From: Pelagerythrobacter marinus
GTDB taxonomy: Bacteria; Pseudomonadota; Alphaproteobacteria; Sphingomonadales; Sphingomonadaceae
DNA length: 64,000 nt
Reading direction: 5' to 3'
NCBI RefSeq assembly: GCF_009827515.1
Contig: NZ_WTYO01000001.1
Location: 62,001-126,000 of the forward strand
The notes beneath the pieces were generated by a model that saw nothing but the letters and a program-made list of their open reading frames with translations, was not told the DNA's origin and made no database searches. Of this stretch, positions 9,726-17,794 are shown one piece after another. How positions within the stretch are numbered: position 1 is the first letter of the stretch; each line of letters opens with the position of its first letter. The translations under genes and the position numbers were made by a program.

Positions 9726-9939
9726 GCTCTCTCCCGCGCCCCTGGGCGGGGCATACCTTTTCTTCTGACAATCGACGATAGACAATTCAGCGCGCTTTTG
9801 AACCCTCATACCTCACATTCAGAAAATCCGCGTTCCGCCTTGCCAGCGCGCGCGGCATCTGCATAAATCGTGCGACAAGAATCGCACAAGCGCCAAACAA
9901 GAAATCGCACAGGCGAACGACGAGAGGAACCTGCCCGAA
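9726..9939. promoter_or_regulatory. Divergent promoter region with inverted and direct repeats
   Basis: These 214 bases separate the leftward esterase operon from the rightward thiolase operon and are A/T-richer than the flanks. They contain GACAAT twice at a 14-base period (9767 and 9781), CATACC twice (9752 and 9807), and GTGCGA-N6-TCGCAC at 9870-9887 as a perfect inverted repeat. A third half-site TCGCAC lies at 9905, 23 bases after the previous one. These are plausible operators for a regulator of both operons, with the double-TetR protein encoded downstream as the nearest candidate. GAGAGGAA just before 9940 is the thiolase ribosome-binding site. Confidence 0.5.
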
Positions 9940-11118
9940 ATGCGCGACGCCGTGATCGTGTCCACCGCCCGCACGCCCCTGGCCAAGGCCATGCGCGGCG
10001 CCTTCAACGCTACCCACGCGGTCGAGCTTGGCTCGTGGTCGGTCGCCGCCGCGGTCGAACGGGCCGGGATCGCGCGCGAAGAGATCGACGACGTGATCAT
10101 GGGCGCCGCCAACCAGCAGGGGCAACAGGGCTTCAACATGGGGCGCCAGGTGGCGCTGCGCGCCGGCCTGCCGGTGGAAGTGGCGGGGATGACGATCGAC
10201 CGCCAGTGTTCCTCCGGCCTGATGGCGATCGCGACCGCGGCCAAGCAGATCATCGTCGACCGGATGGACGTCTGTGTCGCCGGCGGGGTCGAATCGATCA
10301 CCTCGATCCGCTCCGGCCAGCAGAACACGCAGCGCGACGAAGACCTGCTGAAGATGCATCCCGATATCTACATGCCGATGATCGGCACGGCCGAAGTGGT
10401 TGCGGAACGTTATGGCATCGCGCGCGAGGCGCAGGACGAATACGCGCTCCGGTCGCAGCAGCGCACCGCCGCCGCGCAGCAAGCCGGCCGGTTCGACGAT
10501 GAAATCGTGCCGGTGACGACGACGATGAACGTGACCGACAGGGAAACCGGCGAGGTCAGCCAGCGCGAGGTCACGATCGCGATGGACGATTGCAACCGGC
10601 CCGACACCACGCTGGAAGGGCTCGCCCGCCTGCAGCCGGTGATGGGCGAAGGGCATACGGTTACCGCCGGCAATGCCAGCCAGCTTTCGGACGGGTCGGC
10701 CGCTTCGGTCCTGATGGAGGCGGGGCTCGCCAGCGCGCGCGGGCTGGAGCCGCTCGGCCGCTATGTCGGCATGGCGGTGGCCGGGGCCAAGCCCGACGAG
10801 ATGGGGATCGGCCCGGTCTTCGCGATTCCCCGGCTGCTCGACCGGTTCGGCCTGTCGATCGACGACATCGGCCTGTGGGAACTGAACGAGGCCTTCGCGG
10901 TCCAGGTCCTCTATTGCCGCGACAGGCTGGGCATTCCCGACGAACGGCTGAACGTCAACGGCGGCTCGATCGCGATCGGCCATCCCTTCGGCATGACCGG
11001 GGCGCGCTGCGTCGGCCATGCGCTGATCGAGGGGCGCCGGCGCGGCGTCCGCCACGTGGTTGTAACGATGTGCGTCGGCGGGGGCATGGGCGCCGCCGGC
11101 CTGTTCGAGGTGCTTTGA
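9940..11118 (+). CDS. Thiolase (acetyl-CoA C-acyltransferase)
   Basis: A 392-residue thiolase that cleaves 3-ketoacyl-CoA to acetyl-CoA plus a shortened acyl-CoA, or condenses two acetyl-CoA. The active-site Cys is in [11 protein letters not shown] near residue 88. The His is in [17 protein letters not shown], and the second Cys in [15 protein letters not shown] near the C terminus. The length is normal for the family. GAGAGGAA precedes the ATG. The acyl-CoA ligase gene begins two bases after its stop, so the pair is an operon. With the neighbouring oxidation genes the degradative role is more likely than biosynthesis of acetoacetyl-CoA. Confidence 0.93.
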   Translation: MRDAVIVSTARTPLAKAMRGAFNATHAVELGSWSVAAAVERAGIAREEIDDVIMGAANQQGQQGFNMGRQVALRAGLPVEVAGMTIDRQCSSGLMAIATAAKQIIVDRMDVCVAGGVESITSIRSGQQNTQRDEDLLKMHPDIYMPMIGTAEVVAERYGIAREAQDEYALRSQQRTAAAQQAGRFDDEIVPVTTTMNVTDRETGEVSQREVTIAMDDCNRPDTTLEGLARLQPVMGEGHTVTAGNASQLSDGSAASVLMEAGLASARGLEPLGRYVGMAVAGAKPDEMGIGPVFAIPRLLDRFGLSIDDIGLWELNEAFAVQVLYCRDRLGIPDERLNVNGGSIAIGHPFGMTGARCVGHALIEGRRRGVRHVVVTMCVGGGMGAAGLFEVL

Positions 11119-11120
11119 TC

Positions 11121-12875
11121 ATGGCGACACAGGCAAGCGATCTCGCCGCGGCCATCGGCTGGACCCCGCCCGCGGGCTGGCCCGCGATCACGCGCGAACG
11201 GTGCCGCGACATCCTGACCGCGCCGGGCCAGCGGTTCGAGATGGAGACGGTGGACATTCGCGGCGTGCCGACGCGCGTGTGGAAGAACGCCCCGCCCAGC
11301 CTGCGCGCGATCGCACTGGTCGGGCGCATGTATGGCGACCGCGAGTTCCTGATCTACGAGGACGAGCGGGTTACCTACGACGCCTGGTTCCGGGCGGTGG
11401 CCACGCTGGCCCAGGCGCTGCGCGCACGCGGCGTGGGCAAGGGGGACCGGGTCGCACTGGCCATGCGCAACCTGCCCGAATGGCCGGTGGCCTTCTTCGC
11501 GGCGACCACGATCGGCGCGATCTGCGTGCCGCTGAACGCGTGGTGGACCGGGCCGGAGCTGGCCTATGGCCTGTCCAATTCGGGCACGCGGCTGCTGGTC
11601 TGCGACGCGGAGCGGTGGGAACGGATCGCGCCGCATCGCGGCGAGTGCCCCGAACTGGAAAGCGTGCTGGTCTCGCGCAGCGCCGCCGCGCGCGAGGGCG
11701 CCGCGCGGCTGGAGGACGTGATCGGCACCCCGCACGACTATGCCGGCCTGCCCGCGGCCGAACTGCCCGAGGTGGACATCGCGCCCGAAGACGACGCGAC
11801 GATCTTCTACACCAGCGGCACGACCGGCAATCCCAAGGGCGCGCTGGGCACGCATCGCAACTTGTGCACCAATATCCTGTCCAGCGGGTACAACGCGGCC
11901 TGCGCCGTGCTGCGCCGGGGCGAGGAGATCCCCGAGCCGACGCCCAAGGTCGGGCTGACCGTGATCCCGCTGTTCCACGTCACCGCCTGTTCGGCCGGGC
12001 TGATGGGCAACCTCGCGGCGGGCAACACGCTGATCTTCATGCACAAGTGGGACCCGATAAAGGCCTTCGAGATCATCGAGCGCGAGAAAGTCCACGTCAC
12101 CGGCGGGGTGCCGACGATCGCCTGGCAGCTGATCGAACACCCGGCGCGCAAGGACTACGACCTGTCGAGCATCGAGGCGATCGCCTATGGCGGCGCGCCC
12201 GCCGCGCCCGAGCTGGTGCGCAAGATCCGCGAGGTCTTCGGCGCGCTTCCCGGCAATGGCTGGGGGATGACCGAGACGATGGCCACCGTCACCGGCCATT
12301 CGAGCGAGGACTATCTGAACCGCCCCGACAGCTGCGGTCCGCCGGTGGCCGTGGCCGACCTGAAGATCATGAGCGAGGACGGCGAACGCGAGCTGCCGCC
12401 CGGCGAAGTGGGCGAGCTGTGGGCGCGCGGCCCGATGGTGGTGAAGGGGTACTGGAACAATCCCGAAGCGACCGCCGCCACGTTCGTCGACGGCTGGGTG
12501 CGGACCGGCGACCTCGCGCGGCTGGACGAGGAAGGCTTCTGCTACATCGTCGACCGGGCGAAGGACATGATCATCCGCGGCGGGGAGAACATCTATTCGT
12601 CCGAGGTGGAAAACGTGCTCTACGACCACCCGGCCGTGACCGACGCCGCGCTGATCGGGCTGCCCCATCCGCAACTGGGTGAAGAGCCGGCCGCCGTCGT
12701 CCACCTCGCCCCCGGCAGCAGCGCCAGCGAAAGCGAGCTGCAGGCCTGGGTCGCTGCGCGCCTGGCAAAGTTCAAGGTGCCGGTGCGGATCGCCTTCGTC
12801 GAGGACACGCTGCCGCGCAATGCCAACGGCAAGATCCTGAAGAAGGACCTGGGCGCCCTGTTCGAGGGGGAATAG
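11121..12875 (+). CDS. Acyl-CoA synthetase / AMP-dependent ligase
   Basis: A 584-residue adenylate-forming enzyme that activates a carboxylic acid with ATP and CoA. The P-loop is FYTSGTTGNPKG near residue 235. The adenine/acid site is GWGMTET, the hinge is VDRAKDMIIRGGENIY, and the catalytic Lys is in LPRNANGKILKKDLG at the C terminus. The start at 11121 lies two bases after the thiolase stop; an open frame extends upstream but only through the thiolase gene. Substrate type (fatty, aromatic or terpenoid acid) cannot be told from the motifs. It supplies the CoA ester to the dehydrogenases and hydratase nearby. Confidence 0.92.
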   Translation: MATQASDLAAAIGWTPPAGWPAITRERCRDILTAPGQRFEMETVDIRGVPTRVWKNAPPSLRAIALVGRMYGDREFLIYEDERVTYDAWFRAVATLAQALRARGVGKGDRVALAMRNLPEWPVAFFAATTIGAICVPLNAWWTGPELAYGLSNSGTRLLVCDAERWERIAPHRGECPELESVLVSRSAAAREGAARLEDVIGTPHDYAGLPAAELPEVDIAPEDDATIFYTSGTTGNPKGALGTHRNLCTNILSSGYNAACAVLRRGEEIPEPTPKVGLTVIPLFHVTACSAGLMGNLAAGNTLIFMHKWDPIKAFEIIEREKVHVTGGVPTIAWQLIEHPARKDYDLSSIEAIAYGGAPAAPELVRKIREVFGALPGNGWGMTETMATVTGHSSEDYLNRPDSCGPPVAVADLKIMSEDGERELPPGEVGELWARGPMVVKGYWNNPEATAATFVDGWVRTGDLARLDEEGFCYIVDRAKDMIIRGGENIYSSEVENVLYDHPAVTDAALIGLPHPQLGEEPAAVVHLAPGSSASESELQAWVAARLAKFKVPVRIAFVEDTLPRNANGKILKKDLGALFEGE

Positions 12876-12937
12876 CCAGCCTGCCCGCTTGGCAGTTTCA
12901 TCCCGGCTGATGTAACGCGCCTGAAACGGGGGAGCCG

Positions 12938-14170
12938 ATGGCAAGCAAGAGTGCGGAAACGAGGCGGTTCGGCGAAAAGCGCCAGGCGATCATCCACGCC
13001 GCCTCGGTCCTGATCAACGAAGTGGGGGTCAAGGCGACGACTCTGTCCGACGTTGCGCGCGCGATCGGCCTCAACGCGACCAGCATCACGTACTACTTCT
13101 CGCGCAAGGAACAGCTCGTCGTCGCGGTTTACGAGGCGACGCTGGACCTGATGGAGCGGATGGCGACCGAGGCCCTGGCCGAACCGGACCCGGCCGCCCG
13201 CCTGCGCCGCTATATCGACGAACACGTCGCGCTGCGCACCCGCATCCGCCGGGGGGAGAAGGGCCTGCTGACCGCGCTGTCCGAAATCCGCACGCTCGAC
13301 CCGGCGGCCCAGGCCCCGCTGCTCGCCCGGTATCGCGAGATCGTGAACCACGTGCGCGGATTTTTCGGCGAACCGCAAAGCGATCGCGCGCGCGCGCTGT
13401 TCTCCGCGCGGGCCCATGTCCTGCTGGAGGCGGTGATGTGGTGGCCCGTGTGGTCGCTGCGCTATTCGACGCTGGATTTCCCGCGCGTGAGCGAGCGGAT
13501 GTTCGACATTCTCGCCCATGGCATTCCCGCCCGCCGCGGCGCGTGGCAGCCGCGCGCGCTGGACGACGGCGGATGGCGCACGCGCGAGGATGCGAAGCCG
13601 AGCCAGAACGACGAGTTCCTGCGCGCGGCGACGGTCATGATCAACCAGCGCGGCTATCGCGGGGCCTCGGTCAACCGCATCGCCCGCGCGCTGAACGTGA
13701 CGAAGGGCAGCTTCTACCACCACCACGATGCCAAGGACGACCTCGTCCTCGCGTGCTTCCAGCGCAGCTACGATCGGCTTTCCGCCGTGCAGATGGCCGG
13801 GCAGACGATCGACGCCGATTACTGGACGCGGCTCGCGAGCGTGCTGGACGAACTGCTCCAGGTGCAGCTTTTCGATGCCATGCCCCTGCTGCGCACGACG
13901 GCGCTCCAGGCGCTCGACAGCGATCACAAGGCCGATGTCGTGACCCGGTCCAACCGCCTCGCGCGGCGTTTCGCCGGGATGCTGATCGACGGCGTGGCCG
14001 ACGGCTCGGTCCGCCCGATCGACCCGCTGGTCGCGAGCCAGGTGATCATGTCCACCCTCAACGGCGCATACGAGGCGCGCAACTGGGCGGATCGCTTCGG
14101 CGATCCGGCCCTGGCGCTGAAGACATATGCCTCGACCCTGTCGCAGGGCCTGCTCGCCCCGGTCGACTGA
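12938..14170 (+). CDS. Double TetR-domain transcriptional regulator
   Basis: A 410-residue protein, about twice the usual TetR length. Residues about 12-60 form one TetR helix-turn-helix (TTLSDVARAIGLNATSITYY then FSRKEQL). A second complete one lies around residues 222-275 (ASVNRIARALNVTKGSFYHH followed by DAKDDL). Each is followed by a helical ligand-binding-type domain, so the chain is two full TetR units in tandem. GGGGGAG precedes the ATG. It lies 62 bases after the ligase gene and probably controls the surrounding catabolic operons in response to an acyl-CoA or related ligand. Its stop directly abuts the stop of the convergent MFS gene, sharing the palindrome TGATCA. Confidence 0.88.
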   Translation: MASKSAETRRFGEKRQAIIHAASVLINEVGVKATTLSDVARAIGLNATSITYYFSRKEQLVVAVYEATLDLMERMATEALAEPDPAARLRRYIDEHVALRTRIRRGEKGLLTALSEIRTLDPAAQAPLLARYREIVNHVRGFFGEPQSDRARALFSARAHVLLEAVMWWPVWSLRYSTLDFPRVSERMFDILAHGIPARRGAWQPRALDDGGWRTREDAKPSQNDEFLRAATVMINQRGYRGASVNRIARALNVTKGSFYHHHDAKDDLVLACFQRSYDRLSAVQMAGQTIDADYWTRLASVLDELLQVQLFDAMPLLRTTALQALDSDHKADVVTRSNRLARRFAGMLIDGVADGSVRPIDPLVASQVIMSTLNGAYEARNWADRFGDPALALKTYASTLSQGLLAPVD

Positions 14171-15475
14171 TCAGCCGATCCGGCGCGGTTCGCGCACCCG
14201 CAGCAGCAGGAGCGCCAGCGCCGCCGCCAGCGCCGCGAAGACCAGCGCGAACAGCGGGGTGAAGCCCCAGATCGCGACCAGCAGGCCGGCCGCGACCGGC
14301 CCGCCGGCGGCGATCGCCCCTTCGACCGTGGTCGCGAAGGCGAGCCGCATCGGCGTGTCCTGCGGCGTGCCGAATTCCAGCACCATCGTGGTCGCGGCCA
14401 GCATCCACCCCGACTGGCCGAAGCCGAGCAGCATGAAGGCGGCATAGATCGGCGGTGCGCTCTCGGCCGCGACCAGCAGCGCGACACCGGCGATCGAGCA
14501 GGCCAGCGAGAGCGCATAGACGATGCGAAAACCCAGCCGGTCGCCCATCGGCCCCCAGGCGATGTTGGATATCGTGTCGGAACCGAGGAAGACGAAGCTG
14601 AGCCCGCCGATCAGCGCCCCGTCGAGGCCGAGCAGGCTGCCGGCATAGACGGTCCAGAACGGCGCGCCGACGCGGGCCATCGTCGCCAGGCTCTGAACGC
14701 CCAGGAAATGGGCGAAATCGCGATCGGCCAGGAGCTGGGGAAACTCCCTGACCCGTTCGCGCATCGGCATCTGCGGGCGTGCGAGCGGCGCGGCGGGCTC
14801 GCGGATCATGGTCTTGAGCACGACCAGGCCCGCGCTGGTGAGGACGAAAGCGAACAGGAAGGTCTTGGCATAGCCGTTGCCCAGCCACCGGTCGGCGATG
14901 AACCAGTTGCCGGCGACCCAGGCCAGGATCGCGGCGATCAGCCCGCCGGCGAAATTGCGGTATCCCTGCAGGCGCCCGCGCTTGCGGATGGGGATCAGCT
15001 TGCCCATCAGCATCTGGAAGGCGACCCGCTGCGCGCCGGAGAAGAACCCCAGCAGCAGGAAACAGGCGAAGGTGGCCAGGACCAGCAGGTCCCCCGTCAG
15101 CAGCCAGCCCGCTAGCGCGAGCAGCAGGACCATGAGCCGCATCAGCGAGCCGACCCTGATCGCATAGGGCAGGATATGGCTGCGATGTTCGATCCGGGCC
15201 CCGCTGGCGATCGGGCTGATCGTCGCGCCCAGCTGGAGCAGCGCGGTGCCGAGCCCGACCGCGGCCGCGCTGCCGGTCAGCAGCATCAGGTAGGCGGGGA
15301 TGATCGTCGGGGCATAGATCAGGCGGAATCCCGTCATCCCCAGCACGCCGTGGATGAAATTGGCGCGGAAATTCCGTTTCAGGTTCGCATCGACGAACCG
15401 GGCGTGATCGGCCAGCGCCCGTTCCCGGGCGCCGGCCGATGCATCGTCGTCTTCGCTATCGCGCTCCGGCCCCAA
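14171..15475 (-). CDS. MFS transporter
   Basis: A 434-residue inner-membrane protein with about 12 hydrophobic segments, a long cytoplasmic loop in the middle and a charged N-terminal tail of about 35 residues. Between early helices, GARIEHRSHILPYAIR resembles an MFS loop. The most likely start is a TTG at 15475 four bases after the stop of the acyl-CoA dehydrogenase gene; no ATG occurs until well inside the first membrane segment and no clear ribosome-binding site is visible, so the start is uncertain. It is the last gene of a leftward operon with three acyl-CoA dehydrogenases and another transporter, which suggests uptake or efflux of the catabolic substrate. Confidence 0.78.
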   Translation of the reverse strand: MGPERDSEDDDASAGARERALADHARFVDANLKRNFRANFIHGVLGMTGFRLIYAPTIIPAYLMLLTGSAAAVGLGTALLQLGATISPIASGARIEHRSHILPYAIRVGSLMRLMVLLLALAGWLLTGDLLVLATFACFLLLGFFSGAQRVAFQMLMGKLIPIRKRGRLQGYRNFAGGLIAAILAWVAGNWFIADRWLGNGYAKTFLFAFVLTSAGLVVLKTMIREPAAPLARPQMPMRERVREFPQLLADRDFAHFLGVQSLATMARVGAPFWTVYAGSLLGLDGALIGGLSFVFLGSDTISNIAWGPMGDRLGFRIVYALSLACSIAGVALLVAAESAPPIYAAFMLLGFGQSGWMLAATTMVLEFGTPQDTPMRLAFATTVEGAIAAGGPVAAGLLVAIWGFTPLFALVFAALAAALALLLLRVREPRRIG

Positions 15476-15479
15476 GGGG

Positions 15480-16550
15480 TCAGTAGCCGCTCGTCCCGGC
15501 GAAGCGGTCGCGCAAGTAGGCGGTGCTGCCCCAGCTCGCCTCCAGCACGCGGGCGCGCTTGAGGTAGAAGCCGACGTCGTATTCGTCGGTCATCCCGATT
15601 CCGCCGTGCAGCTGGATCCCCTCGCGGCTCATCGCGTGGAGCACGCGGTTCGCCTCCGCCTTGGCGATGGTCGCCGCGCGCGTTACGCCGAAGCCGCTGT
15701 CCAGCGCCTGGAGCCCGCCCTCGACCGCGGAGCGCATCATCGCGAGGTCGCCGAACAGGTCGGCCATGCGATGCTGCAGCGCCTGGAACGTGGCGAGCAC
15801 CTGGTTGAACTGGACGCGCTGCTTCAGGTAGTCGAGCGTCATGTCGAACACCGCCTGGGCCATGCCGAGCATTTCGCAGGCGGTGAGGATGCGCGCCCGG
15901 TCGAGCACGTCGCCAAGCAGGCTGTCGCCCCCGTTCTCCAGCTTTTCCGCCGGCGCGCCGTCGAAGGTGACTTCGGCATGGCTGCGCTGGTCGGCCAGCT
16001 TGCGCGTGGCGAGCGATACGCCGTCGCCTTTCTCGACCAGGTAGAGGCCGTCCGCCGCGGCGACCACGAACAGGTCGGCGCCGTGCGCCTCGTGCACGAA
16101 GGCCTTGGTGCCCGAGAGCTTGCCGCCCGCCACGCTGGCCGACAGCTTCGCCGGATCGTGCCGCGGCCCCTCGTCGATCGCGAGGGTGCCGATCGTCTCG
16201 CCGGCGGCGAGGCGCGGAAGCCATTTCGCCTTCTGCTCGTCGCTGCCGCCCAGCACGATGGCCGCCGCCGCCAGCGTGGTGGCGATCAGCGGGCTCGCGG
16301 TCAGGGTCTTGCCCAGTTCCTCCACCACCAGCCCGGCCGAAAGCCAGCCGAAATCGGACCCGCCGTGTTCTTCCGGCACGATGATCCCGCTCCAGCCCAT
16401 CTGCGCCATCGCGCCGTAGGCATCGCGGTCGAACGCCTCGGGATCGCCGCTCGCGCGGATCTTGCGGAAAGCCGCCACCGGGCTTTCGTTGGTGGCCCAT
16501 TCGCGCGCCATGTCGCGCAGCATTTCCTGTTCTTCGTTGAGAACCGCCAT
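15480..16550 (-). CDS. Acyl-CoA dehydrogenase family protein, probably the non-catalytic partner of a pair
   Basis: A 356-residue FAD-dependent acyl-CoA dehydrogenase homologue. It has GWSGIIVPEEHGG in the N-terminal domain, a beta-domain with few of the usual FAD contacts, and GIQLHGGIGMTDEYDVGFYLKR in the C-terminal domain. The usual base positions are not Glu: the helix-G region reads LDRARILTACEM, and the region equivalent to the MCAD motif YEGT reads ASWGSTA. It is shorter than its neighbour. The upstream dehydrogenase gene ends 15 bases before this ATG. The pair therefore resembles heteromeric dehydrogenases of steroid or branched-acid degraders, where only one chain carries the base. 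The pairing is inferred. Confidence 0.85.
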   Translation of the reverse strand: MAVLNEEQEMLRDMAREWATNESPVAAFRKIRASGDPEAFDRDAYGAMAQMGWSGIIVPEEHGGSDFGWLSAGLVVEELGKTLTASPLIATTLAAAAIVLGGSDEQKAKWLPRLAAGETIGTLAIDEGPRHDPAKLSASVAGGKLSGTKAFVHEAHGADLFVVAAADGLYLVEKGDGVSLATRKLADQRSHAEVTFDGAPAEKLENGGDSLLGDVLDRARILTACEMLGMAQAVFDMTLDYLKQRVQFNQVLATFQALQHRMADLFGDLAMMRSAVEGGLQALDSGFGVTRAATIAKAEANRVLHAMSREGIQLHGGIGMTDEYDVGFYLKRARVLEASWGSTAYLRDRFAGTSGY

Positions 16551-16565
16551 GATTCTTCGCGCCCC

Positions 16566-17777
16566 TTACTGGTGGTCGAGCATGCCAAGCACGCGCTTGG
16601 CGATGATGTTGTTCTGGATCTCGGTCGAACCGCCGTAGATCGTCGTCGCCTTGCCGAAGAGCCAGGCGCGAACCCCGGCCAGCTCGGCCTCGGAAAAGCC
16701 CTCGCCTTCCCAGCCGAGCCCTTGCAGGCCCATGATCTCGATCGTCAGCTCGGCCCGTTCCTGCCCCAGCTTGGTGCCCAGTTTCTTGAGCACCGAGCTG
16801 ATCTCGGAGACGCCGCCGGCGGCCTTGCTTTCCTCGGCCGCGCGCCGGGCGGTGAGGAGGAAGGCGTTCCAGCGGATCTCGAAATCGGCGATCCGGTCGC
16901 GCAGGACCTTGTCGGCGATCGCGCCGTCGGCGTCGGTCTCGACGTATTTCTTCGCCAGGTCCGAAAGGCTCGCCCCCATCATCCGGGCCAGGCTGCCGCC
17001 GCCCGAAAGATTGGTCCGCTCGTGCTGGAGCAGGCGCTTGCCGATGGTCCAGCCCTGGCCTTCCTCGCCGACGAGGTTCTCCTTGGGCACTTTCACGTCG
17101 GTGAAGAACGTCTCGCAGAACGGGCTCATCCCGCTGATCATCTGGATCGGGCGGACTTCGACGCCCGGCGCGTCCATGTCGATCAGAAGGAAGCTGATCC
17201 CGCGATGCTTGTCGCTCTTGTCGGTCCGCACGAGGCAGAAGCACTTGTCGGCCCACTGGCCGCCGCTGGTCCAGGTCTTCTGCCCGTTGACCAGGTAGTG
17301 ATCGCCCTTGTCCTCCGCCGTGGTCTGCAGGTTGGCGAGGTCCGATCCGGCATTGGGTTCGCTATAGCCCTGGCACCAGCGGATTTCTCCCCGGCAGATG
17401 GGCGGGATGTGTTCCTTCTTCTGCGCCTCGCTGCCGTATTCGAGCAGGGTGGGGCCGAACATCATCACCCCCATGCCCCCGATCGGGTTGTAGGCGCCGG
17501 CGCGGGCCATTTCCTCGTCCAGGATCCGGGCCTGGCGCCGGGTCAGCCCGCCGCCGCCGTATTCGCGCGGCCAGGTGGGCGTGCCCCAGCCGCGTTCGCC
17601 CATCGCCTCGCGCCACTTGCGCTGGGCGTCGCTTTCCTGCGTCGGCCCTTCGACACTGGCGAGCGCATTTCCCTTGCCCTTGAGCTCGGGCGGGAAGTTC
17701 TCGGCCAGGAACTGGCGCACCTCCTCGCGGAAGGCGTCGTCCGCGCCTGGGGCTGTCACGTCGGGCTGGGTCGCCAT
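16566..17777 (-). CDS. Acyl-CoA dehydrogenase, probable catalytic subunit
   Basis: A 403-residue full-length acyl-CoA dehydrogenase that introduces a 2,3 double bond into an acyl-CoA using FAD. It has CQGYSEPNAGSDLA and NGQKTWTSGGQWAD for flavin and substrate contacts, and IMGLQGLGW plus IYGGSTEIQNNIIAKRVLG at the C terminus. The MCAD-type Glu position reads G in YGGST, while LLQHERTNLSGG supplies a Glu in helix G, the base position known from isovaleryl- and long-chain-type enzymes. GAGGAGA precedes the ATG. It sits between a sugar-porter-like transporter gene (17 bases upstream) and the smaller dehydrogenase (15 bases downstream). Confidence 0.9.
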   Translation of the reverse strand: MATQPDVTAPGADDAFREEVRQFLAENFPPELKGKGNALASVEGPTQESDAQRKWREAMGERGWGTPTWPREYGGGGLTRRQARILDEEMARAGAYNPIGGMGVMMFGPTLLEYGSEAQKKEHIPPICRGEIRWCQGYSEPNAGSDLANLQTTAEDKGDHYLVNGQKTWTSGGQWADKCFCLVRTDKSDKHRGISFLLIDMDAPGVEVRPIQMISGMSPFCETFFTDVKVPKENLVGEEGQGWTIGKRLLQHERTNLSGGGSLARMMGASLSDLAKKYVETDADGAIADKVLRDRIADFEIRWNAFLLTARRAAEESKAAGGVSEISSVLKKLGTKLGQERAELTIEIMGLQGLGWEGEGFSEAELAGVRAWLFGKATTIYGGSTEIQNNIIAKRVLGMLDHQ

Positions 17778-17794
17778 TCAATTCTCCTCACGTG

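Noticed and set aside
3249-9866. A very long plus-strand open frame (over 2200 codons) across the receptor and beta-oxidation genes.
   Set aside because: It lies opposite well-supported genes with family motifs. Its translation is low-complexity Arg/Gly/Asp/Ala-rich and lacks any domain, as expected for an antisense frame in GC-rich DNA.
12895-12927. Inverted repeat GTTTCA ... TGAAAC before the double-TetR gene.
   Set aside because: The arms are only six bases and 21 bases apart, too far for a typical operator and too weak for a terminator.
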